The notes under the pieces were generated by a model that worked only from the letters and a program-made list of their open reading frames with translations, had not been told where the DNA came from and did no database searches. 64,000 nucleotides of DNA from JALZDI01 sp965653225 (lineage in GTDB: Bacteria > Actinomycetota > Actinomycetes > Propionibacteriales > Nocardioidaceae), in NCBI GenBank assembly GCA_965653225.1, contig CBFGZI010000002.1, forward strand, positions 10,211 to 74,210, written 5' to 3'. The position numbers and the translations under genes were made by a program. How positions within the stretch are numbered: the first letter of the stretch is position 1; every line of letters starts with the position of its first letter. Of the stretch, positions 17,542 to 27,196 are shown piece by piece.

Positions 17542-18939
17542 TCACAGTACGTCCAGCCGCAGCAGGTCCTCCTCGGTCTCCCGGCGTACGACCAGCCGGG
17601 TCTGCCCGTCGCGGACTGCCACCACCGCGGCCCGCGGCACGTGGTTGTAGTTGCTGGCCATGGAGCGGCAGTACGCACCGGTGCCGGGTACGGCGATCAG
17701 GTCGCCGACGGTGACGTCGGCACCGACGAACTCGTCCTTGACCACGATGTCGCCGGCCTCGCAGTGCTTGCCCACCAGCCGGCTGAGCAGCGGAGGACCC
17801 TCCGCACTGCGCGACACCAGCGTGCACGCGTAGTCGGCGTCGTACAGGGCGGTTCGGATGTTGTCGCTCATCCCGCCGTCGACGGAGATGTAGCGCCGGG
17901 TGGCCCCGGCGTCGAGCGCGACGTCCTTGACCGTACCGACCCGGTACAGCGTGCACATCGCCGGCCCGACGATCGCGCGGCCGGGCTCGATGGACAGCCG
18001 GGGTCGCGCCACCTGCCGCTCGCGGCATTCGTGGTCGATGATCTCGCGCAGCCCGTCCGCGAGCTCCTGTGGCGACTGCGGGTCGTCCTGGCTGGTGTAG
18101 GCGATCCCGAAGCCGCCGCCGAGGTCGAGCTCGGGCAGCTCCACGCCGAGCTCGGTGGCGATGCGTGCGTGCAGCGCCAGCACTCTCCGCGCCGCGACCT
18201 CGAAGCCGGACGTGTCGAAGATCTGCGACCCGATGTGGGAGTGCAGGCCCAGCAGCCGCAGCCGGTCGCAGTCGAGCACCCGCGTCACCGCGGCGAACGC
18301 CTCGCCCTCGCCGATCGAGAACCCGAACTTCTGGTCCTCGTGCGCGGTGGCGATGTACTCATGGGTGTGCGCTTCGACGCCCGCCGTGACGCGCACCAGC
18401 ACCGATGCGTGCACGCCGAGCGACTCCGTGAGCGACACCAGGCGGTCGATCTCGAAGAACGAGTCGACGATGATCCGGCCGACCCCGGCCTTCAGCGCGG
18501 CGGTCAGCTCGGCTTCGCTCTTGTTGTTGCCGTGGAACCCGATCAGGGCCGGGTCGACACCGGCGCGCAGCGCCAGCGCGAGCTCGCCGCCGGAGCACAC
18601 GTCGAGGCATAGTCCCTCCTCGACCGCCCAGCGCACGACCGCGCTGGCCAGGAACGCCTTGCCGGCGTAGAAGACGTCGAACCCCTCGAACGCGTCCCGG
18701 AACGCACGCGCCCGGGTGCGGAAGTCGCGCTCGTCCAGCACGTAGGTCGGGGTGCCGAACTCCGCGGCCAGGTCGGTCATGGCCACGCCGCCGACCTCGA
18801 CGACGCCGTCGGCGCGTCGCTGCGCCGTCGTCGACCACAGCCCGGGGCTCATCGTATTGACGTCGTCGGGACGAGAAAGCCACGCCGGACCGCGGGTTCC
18901 CAGGTTGGCGTGCAGCGCCCCTGCCTCATGCGCGCGCAC
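17542..18939 (-). CDS. lysA: Diaminopimelate decarboxylase
   Basis: Last enzyme of lysine synthesis, decarboxylating meso-diaminopimelate. Fold-type III PLP enzyme: the PLP lysine is K94 in YAGKAFL, with CSGGELALAL, GGGFGIAY and EPGRAIVG further on. The 465-residue reading from the GTG at 18939 includes an N-terminal stretch like that of mycobacterial LysA, which supports this start. It lies just after argS (stop at 18943), the same argS-lysA-hom order found across Actinobacteria. Confidence 0.95.
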   Translation of the reverse strand: MRAHEAGALHANLGTRGPAWLSRPDDVNTMSPGLWSTTAQRRADGVVEVGGVAMTDLAAEFGTPTYVLDERDFRTRARAFRDAFEGFDVFYAGKAFLASAVVRWAVEEGLCLDVCSGGELALALRAGVDPALIGFHGNNKSEAELTAALKAGVGRIIVDSFFEIDRLVSLTESLGVHASVLVRVTAGVEAHTHEYIATAHEDQKFGFSIGEGEAFAAVTRVLDCDRLRLLGLHSHIGSQIFDTSGFEVAARRVLALHARIATELGVELPELDLGGGFGIAYTSQDDPQSPQELADGLREIIDHECRERQVARPRLSIEPGRAIVGPAMCTLYRVGTVKDVALDAGATRRYISVDGGMSDNIRTALYDADYACTLVSRSAEGPPLLSRLVGKHCEAGDIVVKDEFVGADVTVGDLIAVPGTGAYCRSMASNYNHVPRAAVVAVRDGQTRLVVRRETEEDLLRLDVL

Positions 18940-18942
18940 GGA

Positions 18943-20616
18943 TCACATCCGCTCGGGCGCGTCGACGCCGAGCAGGCCCAGCCCGTTGGCGAGCACGACC
19001 CGCGTCGCCTCCACCAGTAGCAGCCGAGCCGCGTGCACGGGCTCCGGCTGCTCGTCCCCGCGGGGCAGCACCCGGCACTCGTCGTAGAACTTGTGGAACG
19101 TCGCCGCGGTCGACTCGAGGTAGCGCGCGACGCGGTGCGGCTCACGCAGGGCCGCGGCCTGGGCCACCACCCGCGGGAACTCGCCGAGGGCACGCAGCAG
19201 GTCGCCCTCACGTTCGTGCGCGAGCAGGGCGGGGTCGAAATCGTCGGAGTCGCCGGTGCCGGCCGGGGCGACCCCGAGGTCGGCGGCGTTGCGCAGGATC
19301 GACGACAGCCGCGCGTGGGCGTACTGCACGTAGTAGACGGGGTTGTCGGCGCTCTGCCGGGTCACGACCTCGACGTCGAGCGTCAGTGGCGAGTCGACCG
19401 GGTAGCGGCACAGCGTGTAGCGCAGCGCGTCTACTCCGATCAGGTCGACGATCTCCTGCAGGGTGACGATGCTGCCCGCCCGCTTGGAAAGACGCACCTC
19501 CTCGCCGCCGCGCAGGATCTTGACCAGCTGGCCGATCAGCACCTCGATGTGGGTCGACGGGTCGTCGCCGACGCAGGCGGCCATGGCCCTGAGCCGCCCG
19601 ACGTAGCCGTGGTGGTCGGCGCCGAGCAGGTAGATGCACCGGTCGAACCCGCGCTCGCGCTTGTCGACGTAGTAGGCGGTGTCGGACGCGAAGTAGGTCA
19701 GCTCGCCGTTGCTGCGGACCAGCACCCGGTCCTTGTCGTCGCCGAAGTCGGTGGTGCGCATCCACAGCGCACCGTCCTGCTCGTACAGGTGGCCTTCGGC
19801 CTTCAGCCGGTCGAGGCCGTGGTCGACCTTGCCGTCGTCGTGCAGGTGCCGCTCGGAGTACCACACGTCGAAGTGCGTACGGAACGCGTCGAGCTGCTCG
19901 CGCTGCTCGCGCAGCTGGCGGCGGTAACCCTCCTCGATGAACGCCGCGAGCTGCTCTTCCTCGGGCAGGTCGAGGATCGCGGCGTCGTCCGCGACTATGG
20001 CCTCGGCCAGCTCGGCGACGTAGGCCCCGTGGTAGCCGTCCTCGGGAACGGGACGGCCGTTGGCCGCGGCCATGATGGACAGGCCGAACCTCTCCATCTG
20101 GCTGCCGCGGTCGTTGATGTAGAACTCGCGGACCACCCGCGCCCCGGCGGCCTCGAGCACCCGCGCGATCGCGTCACCGACCGCCGCCCACCGGGTGTGG
20201 CCGAGGTGCAGCGGGCCCGTGGGGTTGGCGGAGATGAACTCGAGGTTGACCGACTCCCCCTCCAGGGCGTCGGAGGTGCCGTAACGGTCGGCGGCCAGGA
20301 CGACCTCACGCGCCAGCACACCCTGGGCGGAAGCCTCCACGCGGACGTTGATGAAGCCCGGGCCCGCGACCTCGGCGGCGGAGATGCCCTCGACCTGCTC
20401 CAGGCGGGCGGCGAGCATCGCGGCGAGGTCTGCCGGCTTCATGCCGGCCCGCTTGCCCAGCTGCATCGCGACGTTGGTGGCGTAGTCGCCGTGCTCCTTG
20501 CTCTTGGGCCGCTCCACGCGCACCTCGTCGGGCAGCGCGGGCAGGGTCACCTCGCCGCCGTCGACCAGGGCGGTCAGGGCGTCGAGGATCGACTGCGAGA
20601 GCTGCTCGGGGGTCAC
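18943..20616 (-). CDS. argS: Arginine--tRNA ligase
   Basis: Class I aminoacyl-tRNA synthetase. The HIGH-type signature appears as HLGH at residues 137-140 (SANPTGPLHLGHTRWAAVGD); the KMSKS-type loop is degenerate, as usual in ArgRS (LSKRAGSIVT). The N-terminal Add-1 domain and the C-terminal DALR anticodon-binding domain, with the characteristic LPR...RLLLVEATRVVLANGL, are complete at 557 residues. The start is a GTG. A tRNA-Arg gene lies about 480 bases upstream on the other strand. Confidence 0.96.
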   Translation of the reverse strand: MTPEQLSQSILDALTALVDGGEVTLPALPDEVRVERPKSKEHGDYATNVAMQLGKRAGMKPADLAAMLAARLEQVEGISAAEVAGPGFINVRVEASAQGVLAREVVLAADRYGTSDALEGESVNLEFISANPTGPLHLGHTRWAAVGDAIARVLEAAGARVVREFYINDRGSQMERFGLSIMAAANGRPVPEDGYHGAYVAELAEAIVADDAAILDLPEEEQLAAFIEEGYRRQLREQREQLDAFRTHFDVWYSERHLHDDGKVDHGLDRLKAEGHLYEQDGALWMRTTDFGDDKDRVLVRSNGELTYFASDTAYYVDKRERGFDRCIYLLGADHHGYVGRLRAMAACVGDDPSTHIEVLIGQLVKILRGGEEVRLSKRAGSIVTLQEIVDLIGVDALRYTLCRYPVDSPLTLDVEVVTRQSADNPVYYVQYAHARLSSILRNAADLGVAPAGTGDSDDFDPALLAHEREGDLLRALGEFPRVVAQAAALREPHRVARYLESTAATFHKFYDECRVLPRGDEQPEPVHAARLLLVEATRVVLANGLGLLGVDAPERM

Positions 20617-20654
20617 CCGCGACAGCCTATCTGCGGCGCCGCGTCGTCGAGGCC

Positions 20655-21047
20655 TCAGTCCTGTTCGCGGACGGCGGTGGTGAGGTCGCGGATCACCTGC
20701 ACCAGCTCCTCGGGCTGGAACGGCTTGGTGATGTAGGCGTTGACACCGATCTCGCGACCCCGCTGCAGGTCGCCCTCCTGCGCTGCGGCACTGACCATCA
20801 CCAGCGGGATGTGTTGCGTCGCCCGGTTCGCTCGCAGCCGGGCGGCGGTCTCGAAACCGTCCATCCGAGGCATCACCACGTCGAGCGTCACCAGGTCAGG
20901 CTGGATCTGCTCGATGCGGTCGAGCGCGTCCTGACCGTCCTCGGCAGTGCACACCTCGAAGCCCTCGAGCTCGAGGTTGACACTGATCAGCTCGCGGATG
21001 ACCTCGGAGTCGTCGACCACGAGCACGCGAGGGGCAGTGGGTCTCAC
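20655..21047 (-). CDS. Stand-alone CheY-like receiver protein
   Basis: A 130-residue protein that is only a receiver domain: acidic pocket D12-D13, phospho-acceptor D56, conserved S86 and K108 followed by P109. There is no output domain. No histidine kinase lies next to it, so the partner is unknown. The GTG start is 53 bases from tRNA-Arg on the opposite strand, and the gene ends 38 bases before argS. Single-domain regulators at this place occur in several actinobacteria; a role cannot be read from sequence. Confidence 0.88.
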   Translation of the reverse strand: MRPTAPRVLVVDDSEVIRELISVNLELEGFEVCTAEDGQDALDRIEQIQPDLVTLDVVMPRMDGFETAARLRANRATQHIPLVMVSAAAQEGDLQRGREIGVNAYITKPFQPEELVQVIRDLTTAVREQD

Positions 21048-21099
21048 AGCCGCACGCTATCGCGAGTACCCGCTGCTGGTACTGTTTGCCGCGCCCCGG

Positions 21100-21171
21100 G
21101 CCCCCGTAGCTCAGGGGATAGAGCACCCGCCTCCGGAGCGGGGTGCGCAGGTTCGAATCCTGCCGGGGGCA
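21100..21171 (+). tRNA. tRNA-Arg (anticodon CCG)
   Basis: Complete cloverleaf: acceptor GCCCCCG pairs perfectly with CGGGGGC, D-arm GCTC/GAGC, anticodon stem CCCGC/GCGGG with loop CTCCGGA, and T-arm GCAGG/CCTGC with loop TTCGAAT. The anticodon is CCG at 21133-21135, reading the arginine codon CGG. CCA is not encoded. Nothing nearby suggests use as an integration site. Confidence 0.97.
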
Positions 21172-21177
21172 CACACT

Positions 21178-21199
21178 CACGGGGGGCAAGCCCCCCGTG
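21178..21199 (+). terminator. GC-rich hairpin behind tRNA-Arg
   Basis: A perfect inverted repeat, CACGGGGGGC / GCCCCCCGTG with two bases between arms, starting 7 bases after the tRNA. It would form a very stable hairpin with a four-base loop. No U-tract follows, as is common for actinobacterial terminators. The remaining 230 bases to the LCP gene hold nothing I can assign. Confidence 0.55.
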
Positions 21200-21429
21200 T
21201 ACCCCCCAAAGACCCGCGGCAGGCAAGGGCCCCTCGGCGCGGCCTAGCGTCCGTCGAAGTGAGGTCAATAGCGCACATTCCTACGGACGCAACGGCCGGC
21301 GCTGGCCACGCAACAACCGCGGTCCCACAGCCACCCGACGGGTCGGGACCCCGCCCCTCCTCACTGCCAAGAACCCAGCCACAGACCACCCGAGCGTTCG
21401 CCGGACTCTAAAACCCCCGAGCGCACCCC

Positions 21430-22326
21430 CTAGCAACCGTGGTCGAGCACGCCGTCACCACGGGCGTCCCGGACCAGCCGGTGCAACCGGTCGAGGTCGG
21501 GGTTGACAATGCTGGCTCCCCCGGCCGTCCCGAAGCCTCCGGTGATGCGGCAGTTGCGCACGCCGTTGGGATGGATCGTGAGCATCACCCGGCCCAGGCG
21601 GTACATCTCGGCCGGCGAGAGGTTGCTGTTCATCCGCGAGATGGCCCGCCACATCATCTGCTCGAACTTCCCCGGCTGGTCGGCCAGCGCTCGCGCGCGC
21701 TCGAGCCCGGCCTTGAGGACACGCCCCTGGTTCAGGGTGCGGTCGAAGTCGCCGCCGGGCAGGCCGTGCCGGATGCGGGAGAACCCCAGCGCGTCCGAGC
21801 CGTTCATCCACTGCATGCGCGGCTTGAACGAGTGCCCGAGGTCGTTCATCGCCATGGGCGGACGGACCCGGATGCCGCCGAGCTCGTGGATCAGCGAGGC
21901 GAAGCCGCCGAAGTCGGTGAGGAAGACATAGTCGAACCGGACGCCAGAGATCTGCTCCACCGTACGCGCGGTCAGCTGCGGCCCGCCGTAGACCATGGAC
22001 GCGTTGATCTTGTCGCTGCCGTGTCCGGGGATTGAGACGTAGGAGTCGCGCGGGATGCCGATGATGGTCCCCTGCCCGGTGCGGGTGTTGACGCCCACCA
22101 GGTGGATCGAGTCGGCGCGACTGTGCGTGATCGACTGTCCCTTGCGGGCGTCGGATCCGAGCGTGAGCAGCCAGATCACGCGTTGCTGCGTGTCCACGGT
22201 CTGGGCGTGCTCGACCTTCAGCAGCGCGAAGTCGGCCGGCTTGTGGGACGAGTCGGGCAGCACGAACGCCACCAGCGTCAGCAGCAGCCCAAGGCTGAGC
22301 CACCGGCGGAGGGTGACCGACATCAC
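21430..22326 (-). CDS. LytR-CpsA-Psr (LCP) family protein
   Basis: Membrane-anchored phosphotransferase that attaches glycopolymers from a lipid carrier to peptidoglycan. A single N-terminal helix (residues about 8-24) precedes the LCP domain, seen in LLTLGSDARKG, SRADSIHLVGVN, GIPRDSYVSIPGHGSDKIN and the RIRHGLPGGDFDR arginine cluster near residue 185. 298 residues is a minimal LCP protein. The GTG start overlaps the stop of the upstream lipoprotein by four bases, so the two are coupled. Confidence 0.88.
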   Translation of the reverse strand: MMSVTLRRWLSLGLLLTLVAFVLPDSSHKPADFALLKVEHAQTVDTQQRVIWLLTLGSDARKGQSITHSRADSIHLVGVNTRTGQGTIIGIPRDSYVSIPGHGSDKINASMVYGGPQLTARTVEQISGVRFDYVFLTDFGGFASLIHELGGIRVRPPMAMNDLGHSFKPRMQWMNGSDALGFSRIRHGLPGGDFDRTLNQGRVLKAGLERARALADQPGKFEQMMWRAISRMNSNLSPAEMYRLGRVMLTIHPNGVRNCRITGGFGTAGGASIVNPDLDRLHRLVRDARGDGVLDHGC

Positions 22327-23117
22327 GAACCTCCCCTGCTCTTGCCCTTGTTGTCAGGTTTGCCGCCGGGCTTGGCACCCGACTTGCCCGCGGTCTTCCC
22401 GGCGGACTTGGCACCCGACTTGCCGCCCGGCTTACCGGCAGATCTGCCGCCGGGCTCGGAGTTCGACCTGGTCATCGCGCCGCGGTCGACCCATCGGTCC
22501 AGCCGGTACCCGAAGATCTTCCAGCCGTGCGACTGCACCTTGGTCAGGTAGACGTCGCCGCGCACGCTGACCTCCGTCCGTTGGCCCGCGCGCGAGAGGC
22601 CCAGCACCCGCACGTTCACGCGTGCCGTCGCGCCGACCACGCGGCCGCGTACGCCGGTGACCGACACACCGACCTGCCGCCGCTCCGGCACGACCTGGAC
22701 GAACGACCCGCCCACCGACTGCAGGGTCAGCAGGTCGGCGTCCTTGTGCGCGGTGGCGGTGATGTCGCGGCCGAACGGCACGAACGCGTCGCCGTAGGCC
22801 TCACGCGGCCACGGACCATTGACGAACCCGGCGTCGATCCAGGCCCGGACCGGCTTGGAGATCGCCCGCAGGGTGCCGCGGCCCCTCGCCTTGCGAATGT
22901 CCCCGGCAACTCGTCGGTAACGCAGCTCGTACGGCGCCGCACGCTCCTGCAGCGACTGCGCGGAGCCGGTCGCGGTGTCTGAGGGCGCACCACCTCCCTG
23001 GCTCCCCTGCTGGCCCTCGTCGGTGCATCCGGAGAGACCCACCAGTAGCAGCGCCAAAACGGGCAGCACGACCAGCGGAGACGGTGGGGCGAGCCGGGCT
23101 CGCGACGACTTCCACAT
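22323..23117 (-). CDS. Predicted lipoprotein with Lys/Gly-rich tail
   Basis: Not recognised as a named family. From the ATG at 23117 (MWKSSRARL) there is a signal peptide ending in the lipobox LVGLSGC, so the protein is probably lipid-anchored on the outside. The middle part (about residues 60-215) looks like a small globular domain; similar mixed alpha/beta domains in actinobacterial lipoproteins resemble the NTF2 fold, but this is a guess. The last 40 residues repeat GGKSGAK/AGK-type units and are strongly basic, suited to contact with teichoic acids or other anionic wall polymers. Coupled to the LCP gene. An ATG at 23129 is an alternative start. Confidence 0.7.
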   Translation of the reverse strand: MWKSSRARLAPPSPLVVLPVLALLLVGLSGCTDEGQQGSQGGGAPSDTATGSAQSLQERAAPYELRYRRVAGDIRKARGRGTLRAISKPVRAWIDAGFVNGPWPREAYGDAFVPFGRDITATAHKDADLLTLQSVGGSFVQVVPERRQVGVSVTGVRGRVVGATARVNVRVLGLSRAGQRTEVSVRGDVYLTKVQSHGWKIFGYRLDRWVDRGAMTRSNSEPGGRSAGKPGGKSGAKSAGKTAGKSGAKPGGKPDNKGKSRGGS

Positions 23118-23316
23118 CACGCACAGCATGCCCCGTTCTGCCAGCAGGTCAAGGCAGGCGCTCCGTGGGCCCCTCGGCCGGTAAGGACACCCTGGGTACG
23201 CCGTAGAGTGAGACCCACGACACCAGGTGTTCCCCGCTACTTTCACGACAGCGGGCCGACTAGCCTTGGCGTCGTAACCGACATACCGCTGCACTCCGGA
23301 AGAGGCGATCGAGGCC

Positions 23317-26300
23317 GTGCCCGAGTCCCCCGAAGAGAATCCCCTGTCGGCATTCGGTGCCAACGAGTGGCTCGTGGACGAGATGTACGAGCGGTACCGG
23401 CAGGACCCCAGCTCCGTGGACAAGGAGTGGTGGGACTTCTTCAAGACCTTCGAGGCATCCGAGAAGGGCGGCTCCGGGGACGGGTCCGGCCGTCCGACCG
23501 GCGGTCAGGCCGGTGGCCAGGCCGATGGCGGGGCCCGCGCCTCCACCACGCCGCCCGACGTGACCAAGCCCGATGTCCGGCCCGAGCAGATGAGGCCCTC
23601 GCCCGCCGGCGACACCCACCCGGTAGCCAAGGACCAGCGGCCGTCGGGCACCCCGCGGGCCAAGACCCCTGACGGCGCCACCAGCTCGGCGCGCAACCTG
23701 CCCGAGTCCCCCGCCTCGATGGGACAGACCGGCAGCACCAAGGGCGACACCCCGGTGACGGCGCCGCCGGTCCCCAAGGACCATCCCAAGGTGGAGCGGC
23801 CGGAGGTCTCGACGGAGGCGGAGCGCCGCCCGCTGCGCGGTGCCGCGGCCCGCACCGTGGCCAACATGGACGCCAGCCTCGCCGTGCCGACGGCCACGAG
23901 CGTGCGCGGCGTCCCGGTCAAGCTGCTGTGGGACAACCGCATCGTCATCAACAACCACCTCGCCCGTGCCCGCGGCGGCAAGGTGTCGTTCACCCACATC
24001 ATCGGCTTCGCGCTGGTCAAGGCGCTGCGGTCGATGCCGGAGATGAACACCGGGTTCGAGGTCGTCGACGGCAAGCCGACGCAGCTGATGCCCGAGCACG
24101 TCAACCTCGGCCTGGCCATCGACCTGCCCAAGCCCGACGGCACCCGGCAGCTGCTGGTCCCGTCGATCAAGGCCGCGGAGTCGATGGACTTCGCGGCGTT
24201 CTGGACCTCCTACGAGGAGCTGGTGCGCAAGGCGCGCGACGGCAAGCTGAAGCTGGAGGACTTCCAGGGCACGACAGTCACGCTCACCAACCCCGGCACG
24301 ATCGGCACCAACCACTCGGTGCCGAGGCTGATGCAGGGCCAGGGCGCGATCATCGGCGTGGGCGCCATGGACTACCCGCCCGAGTGGCAGGGCGCCGCCG
24401 AGGAGACGCTGACCCGTAACGCGGTCAGCAAGGTGATGACGCTCACGTCCACCTACGACCACCGCGTCATCCAGGGCGCCCAGTCGGGCGAGTTCCTGCG
24501 TCGGGTGCACATGCTGCTGCTGGGCGCAGACGGTTTCTACGACGAGATCTTCCACGCGCTGCGCATCCCGTACGAGCCGATCCGCTGGGCAGCCGACATC
24601 TCGGCCAGCCACGAGGACGAGGTCAGCAAGCAGGCGCGTGTGCAGGAGCTCATCCACGCGTTCCGGGTGCGCGGCCACATCATGGCCGACACCGACCCGC
24701 TCGAGTACCAGCAGCGCAGCCACCCCGACCTCGACATCGAGACCCACGGGCTGACGCTGTGGGACCTCGACCGCGAGTTCGCCACCGGCTCGTTCGGCTC
24801 GTCGCGCCGGATCATGAAGCTGCGCGACATCCTGGGCATCCTGCGCGACTCGTACGTGCGCACGGTCGGCATCGAGTACATGCACATCCAGGACCCCGAG
24901 CAGCGCCGGTGGATCCAGGAGCGGGTGGAGCAGCCGCACAAGAAGCCTCCTCGCGAGGAGCAGCTGCGGATCCTGCACAAGCTCAACCAGGCAGAGGCGT
25001 TCGAGACCTTCCTGCAGACCAAGTTCGTCGGCCAGAAGCGGTTCAGCCTGGAGGGTGGCGAGACCACCGTCCCGCTGCTGGACGAGATCTGCGAGGCCGC
25101 GGCCGAGAGCCAGCTCGACGAGGTCGTCGTCGGCATGGCCCACCGTGGACGGCTCAACGTGCTGGCCAACATCGTCGGCAAGAGCTACGCGCAGATCTTC
25201 CGTGAGTTCGAGGGCAACATCGACCCGCGCACGGTGCAGGGCTCCGGTGACGTGAAGTACCACCTCGGCGCGGAGGGCGAGTTCAGCGCCGCCACCGGCG
25301 ACCGGATCAAGGTGTCGGTCGCGGCGAACCCGTCCCACCTCGAGGCGGTCGACCCGGTGCTGGAGGGCATCGTCCGCGCCAAGCAGGACATCCTGAACCG
25401 AGGCGAGGAGTTCCCGGTGCTTCCCGTGCTGGTGCACGGCGACGCCGCGTTCGCCGGCCAGGGTGTGGTCGCCGAGACGCTGAACCTCTCGCAGCTGCGC
25501 GGCTACCGCACCGGCGGCACGGTGCACGTCGTGGTCAACAACCAGGTCGGCTTCACCACCTCGCCGACGGCCTCCCGGTCCTCGCTGTACTGCACCGACG
25601 TCGCCCGCATGGTGCAGGCGCCGATCTTCCACATCAACGCCGACGACCCGGAGGCCTGCATCCGCACCGCGCGGCTGGCGTTCGAGTACCGCCAGGCGTT
25701 CAAGAAGGACGTCGTCATCGACCTGATCTGCTACCGCAGGCGGGGCCACAACGAGGGCGACGACCCGTCGTACACGCAGCCGCTGATGTACGACCTGATC
25801 GAGCAGAAGCGGTCGGTGCGCAAGCTCTACACCGAGGCCCTGATCGGCCGCGGCGACATCACCGTCGAGGAGGCCGAGCAGGCGCTGCGCGACTACCAGC
25901 AGCAGCTCGAGCGGGTGTTCAAGGAGGTCCGCGAGGCCAAGAGCCAGCCGATGGACCCCTACGTCACCGTGCCTGCCTACCCCACCAAGCGGGGCGACGA
26001 GGACGTCGAGACCGCGGTGCAGTTCGAGGTCCTCAAGCGGGTCGCCGACGCCTACACGTCCGTGCCCGAGCACTTCACCGTGCACCCCAAGGTGCTGCCG
26101 CAGCTGCAGCGCCGGGCCTCGGCGATCACCGAGGGCCCGATCGACTGGGGTACCGCCGAGATCATCGCGTTCGGCTCGCTGCTGATGGCCGGCCGCCCGG
26201 TGCGGCTGTCCGGCCAGGACTCCCGCCGCGGCACGTTCGTCCAGCGGTTCGCGACCATCATCGACCGCAAGACGGCGCAGGAGTGGACGCCGCTGCAGCA

Positions 26301-27162
26301 CCTTTCCGACGAGCAGGCACAGTTCTTCATCTACGACTCGCTGCTGTCCGAGTACGCCGCGATGGGCTTCGAGTACGGCTACTCCGTGGCCCGGCCGAAC
26401 ACGCTGGTGTGCTGGGAGGCGCAGTTCGGCGACTTCGCCAACGGCGCCCAGGTGGTCATCGACGAGTTCATCTCCGCCGGCGAGGCGAAGTGGAACCAGC
26501 GCTCGGGCGTCGTGCTGCTGCTCCCGCACGGCTACGAGGGCCAGGGCCCCGACCACTCCTCGGCCAGGATCGAGCGGTTCCTCACGCTGGCCGCGGGCGA
26601 CGCGATGACCGTCGCGCAGCCGTCCAGCCCGGCCAGCTACTTCCACCTGCTGCGCCGGCACTCGCTGGGCGACGTGCACCGGCCGATGGTGGTCTTCACG
26701 CCCAAGTCGATGCTCAAGCGCAAGGATGCGGCGTCACGGCCCGAGGACTTCACCCAGGGCCACTTCCGTCCGGTGATCGGCGACGCGCAGGTCGACCCCG
26801 AGAAGGTCGAGCGCGTCGTGCTGTGCTCCGGGCGGATCACCTGGGACGTGCTGGCGGAGCGGAAGAAGCGCGAGGGCGACGCGCCCACGACGGCGGTGCT
26901 GCGCGTCGAGCAGCTCTACCCGCGTCCGGTCCAGGAGCTGCTCACCGAGCTCAAGCGCTTCCCGCGGCTGCAGGAGGTGCGCTGGGTACAGGACGAGCCG
27001 GCGAACATGGGCCCGTGGCCGCACATGGCGCTGCACCTCACCTCCGAGCTGCCGGTGCCGTTCTACCGGGTCTCGCGCCCGGAGTCGGCGGCTCCGTCGG
27101 TGGGGTCGGCCGCCGTGCACGGCGAGGAGGCGAAGGCCCTGCTGCAGCAGGCATTCTCCTGA
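23317..27162 (+). CDS. kgd: Multifunctional 2-oxoglutarate decarboxylase/dehydrogenase (Kgd)
   Basis: Actinobacterial fusion of E1 and E2-like parts of the 2-oxoglutarate dehydrogenase complex; it also decarboxylates 2-oxoglutarate to succinic semialdehyde. In order: an E1 N-terminal segment (NPLSAFGANEWLVDEMYERY), a Gly/Pro/Ala linker (about 43-165), an acyltransferase domain (about 170-390) ending in DHRVIQG, then the thiamine-diphosphate E1 core. The cofactor motif is GDA at 708 to NN at 741-742. There is no lipoyl domain, as in M. tuberculosis Kgd. 1281 residues from a GTG. Regulation in this family is by the FHA protein GarA, not encoded here. Confidence 0.96.
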   Translation: MPESPEENPLSAFGANEWLVDEMYERYRQDPSSVDKEWWDFFKTFEASEKGGSGDGSGRPTGGQAGGQADGGARASTTPPDVTKPDVRPEQMRPSPAGDTHPVAKDQRPSGTPRAKTPDGATSSARNLPESPASMGQTGSTKGDTPVTAPPVPKDHPKVERPEVSTEAERRPLRGAAARTVANMDASLAVPTATSVRGVPVKLLWDNRIVINNHLARARGGKVSFTHIIGFALVKALRSMPEMNTGFEVVDGKPTQLMPEHVNLGLAIDLPKPDGTRQLLVPSIKAAESMDFAAFWTSYEELVRKARDGKLKLEDFQGTTVTLTNPGTIGTNHSVPRLMQGQGAIIGVGAMDYPPEWQGAAEETLTRNAVSKVMTLTSTYDHRVIQGAQSGEFLRRVHMLLLGADGFYDEIFHALRIPYEPIRWAADISASHEDEVSKQARVQELIHAFRVRGHIMADTDPLEYQQRSHPDLDIETHGLTLWDLDREFATGSFGSSRRIMKLRDILGILRDSYVRTVGIEYMHIQDPEQRRWIQERVEQPHKKPPREEQLRILHKLNQAEAFETFLQTKFVGQKRFSLEGGETTVPLLDEICEAAAESQLDEVVVGMAHRGRLNVLANIVGKSYAQIFREFEGNIDPRTVQGSGDVKYHLGAEGEFSAATGDRIKVSVAANPSHLEAVDPVLEGIVRAKQDILNRGEEFPVLPVLVHGDAAFAGQGVVAETLNLSQLRGYRTGGTVHVVVNNQVGFTTSPTASRSSLYCTDVARMVQAPIFHINADDPEACIRTARLAFEYRQAFKKDVVIDLICYRRRGHNEGDDPSYTQPLMYDLIEQKRSVRKLYTEALIGRGDITVEEAEQALRDYQQQLERVFKEVREAKSQPMDPYVTVPAYPTKRGDEDVETAVQFEVLKRVADAYTSVPEHFTVHPKVLPQLQRRASAITEGPIDWGTAEIIAFGSLLMAGRPVRLSGQDSRRGTFVQRFATIIDRKTAQEWTPLQHLSDEQAQFFIYDSLLSEYAAMGFEYGYSVARPNTLVCWEAQFGDFANGAQVVIDEFISAGEAKWNQRSGVVLLLPHGYEGQGPDHSSARIERFLTLAAGDAMTVAQPSSPASYFHLLRRHSLGDVHRPMVVFTPKSMLKRKDAASRPEDFTQGHFRPVIGDAQVDPEKVERVVLCSGRITWDVLAERKKREGDAPTTAVLRVEQLYPRPVQELLTELKRFPRLQEVRWVQDEPANMGPWPHMALHLTSELPVPFYRVSRPESAAPSVGSAAVHGEEAKALLQQAFS

Positions 27163-27196
27163 CCGACATCACGCCGACGCGATACCGAGGACGACC

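Noticed and set aside
21178..21215. C-rich hairpin region tested as a 6C RNA.
   Set aside because: The runs of C are in the stem rather than in two loops, and there is only one hairpin.
21100..21430. tRNA-Arg as an integration site with a following island.
   Set aside because: No integrase, no repeat of the tRNA 3' end and no change in base composition downstream.
23260..26679. A 1139-codon minus-strand open frame across kgd.
   Set aside because: Low-complexity His/Arg/Gly/Val translation with no domain, exactly opposite a gene with clear catalytic motifs.
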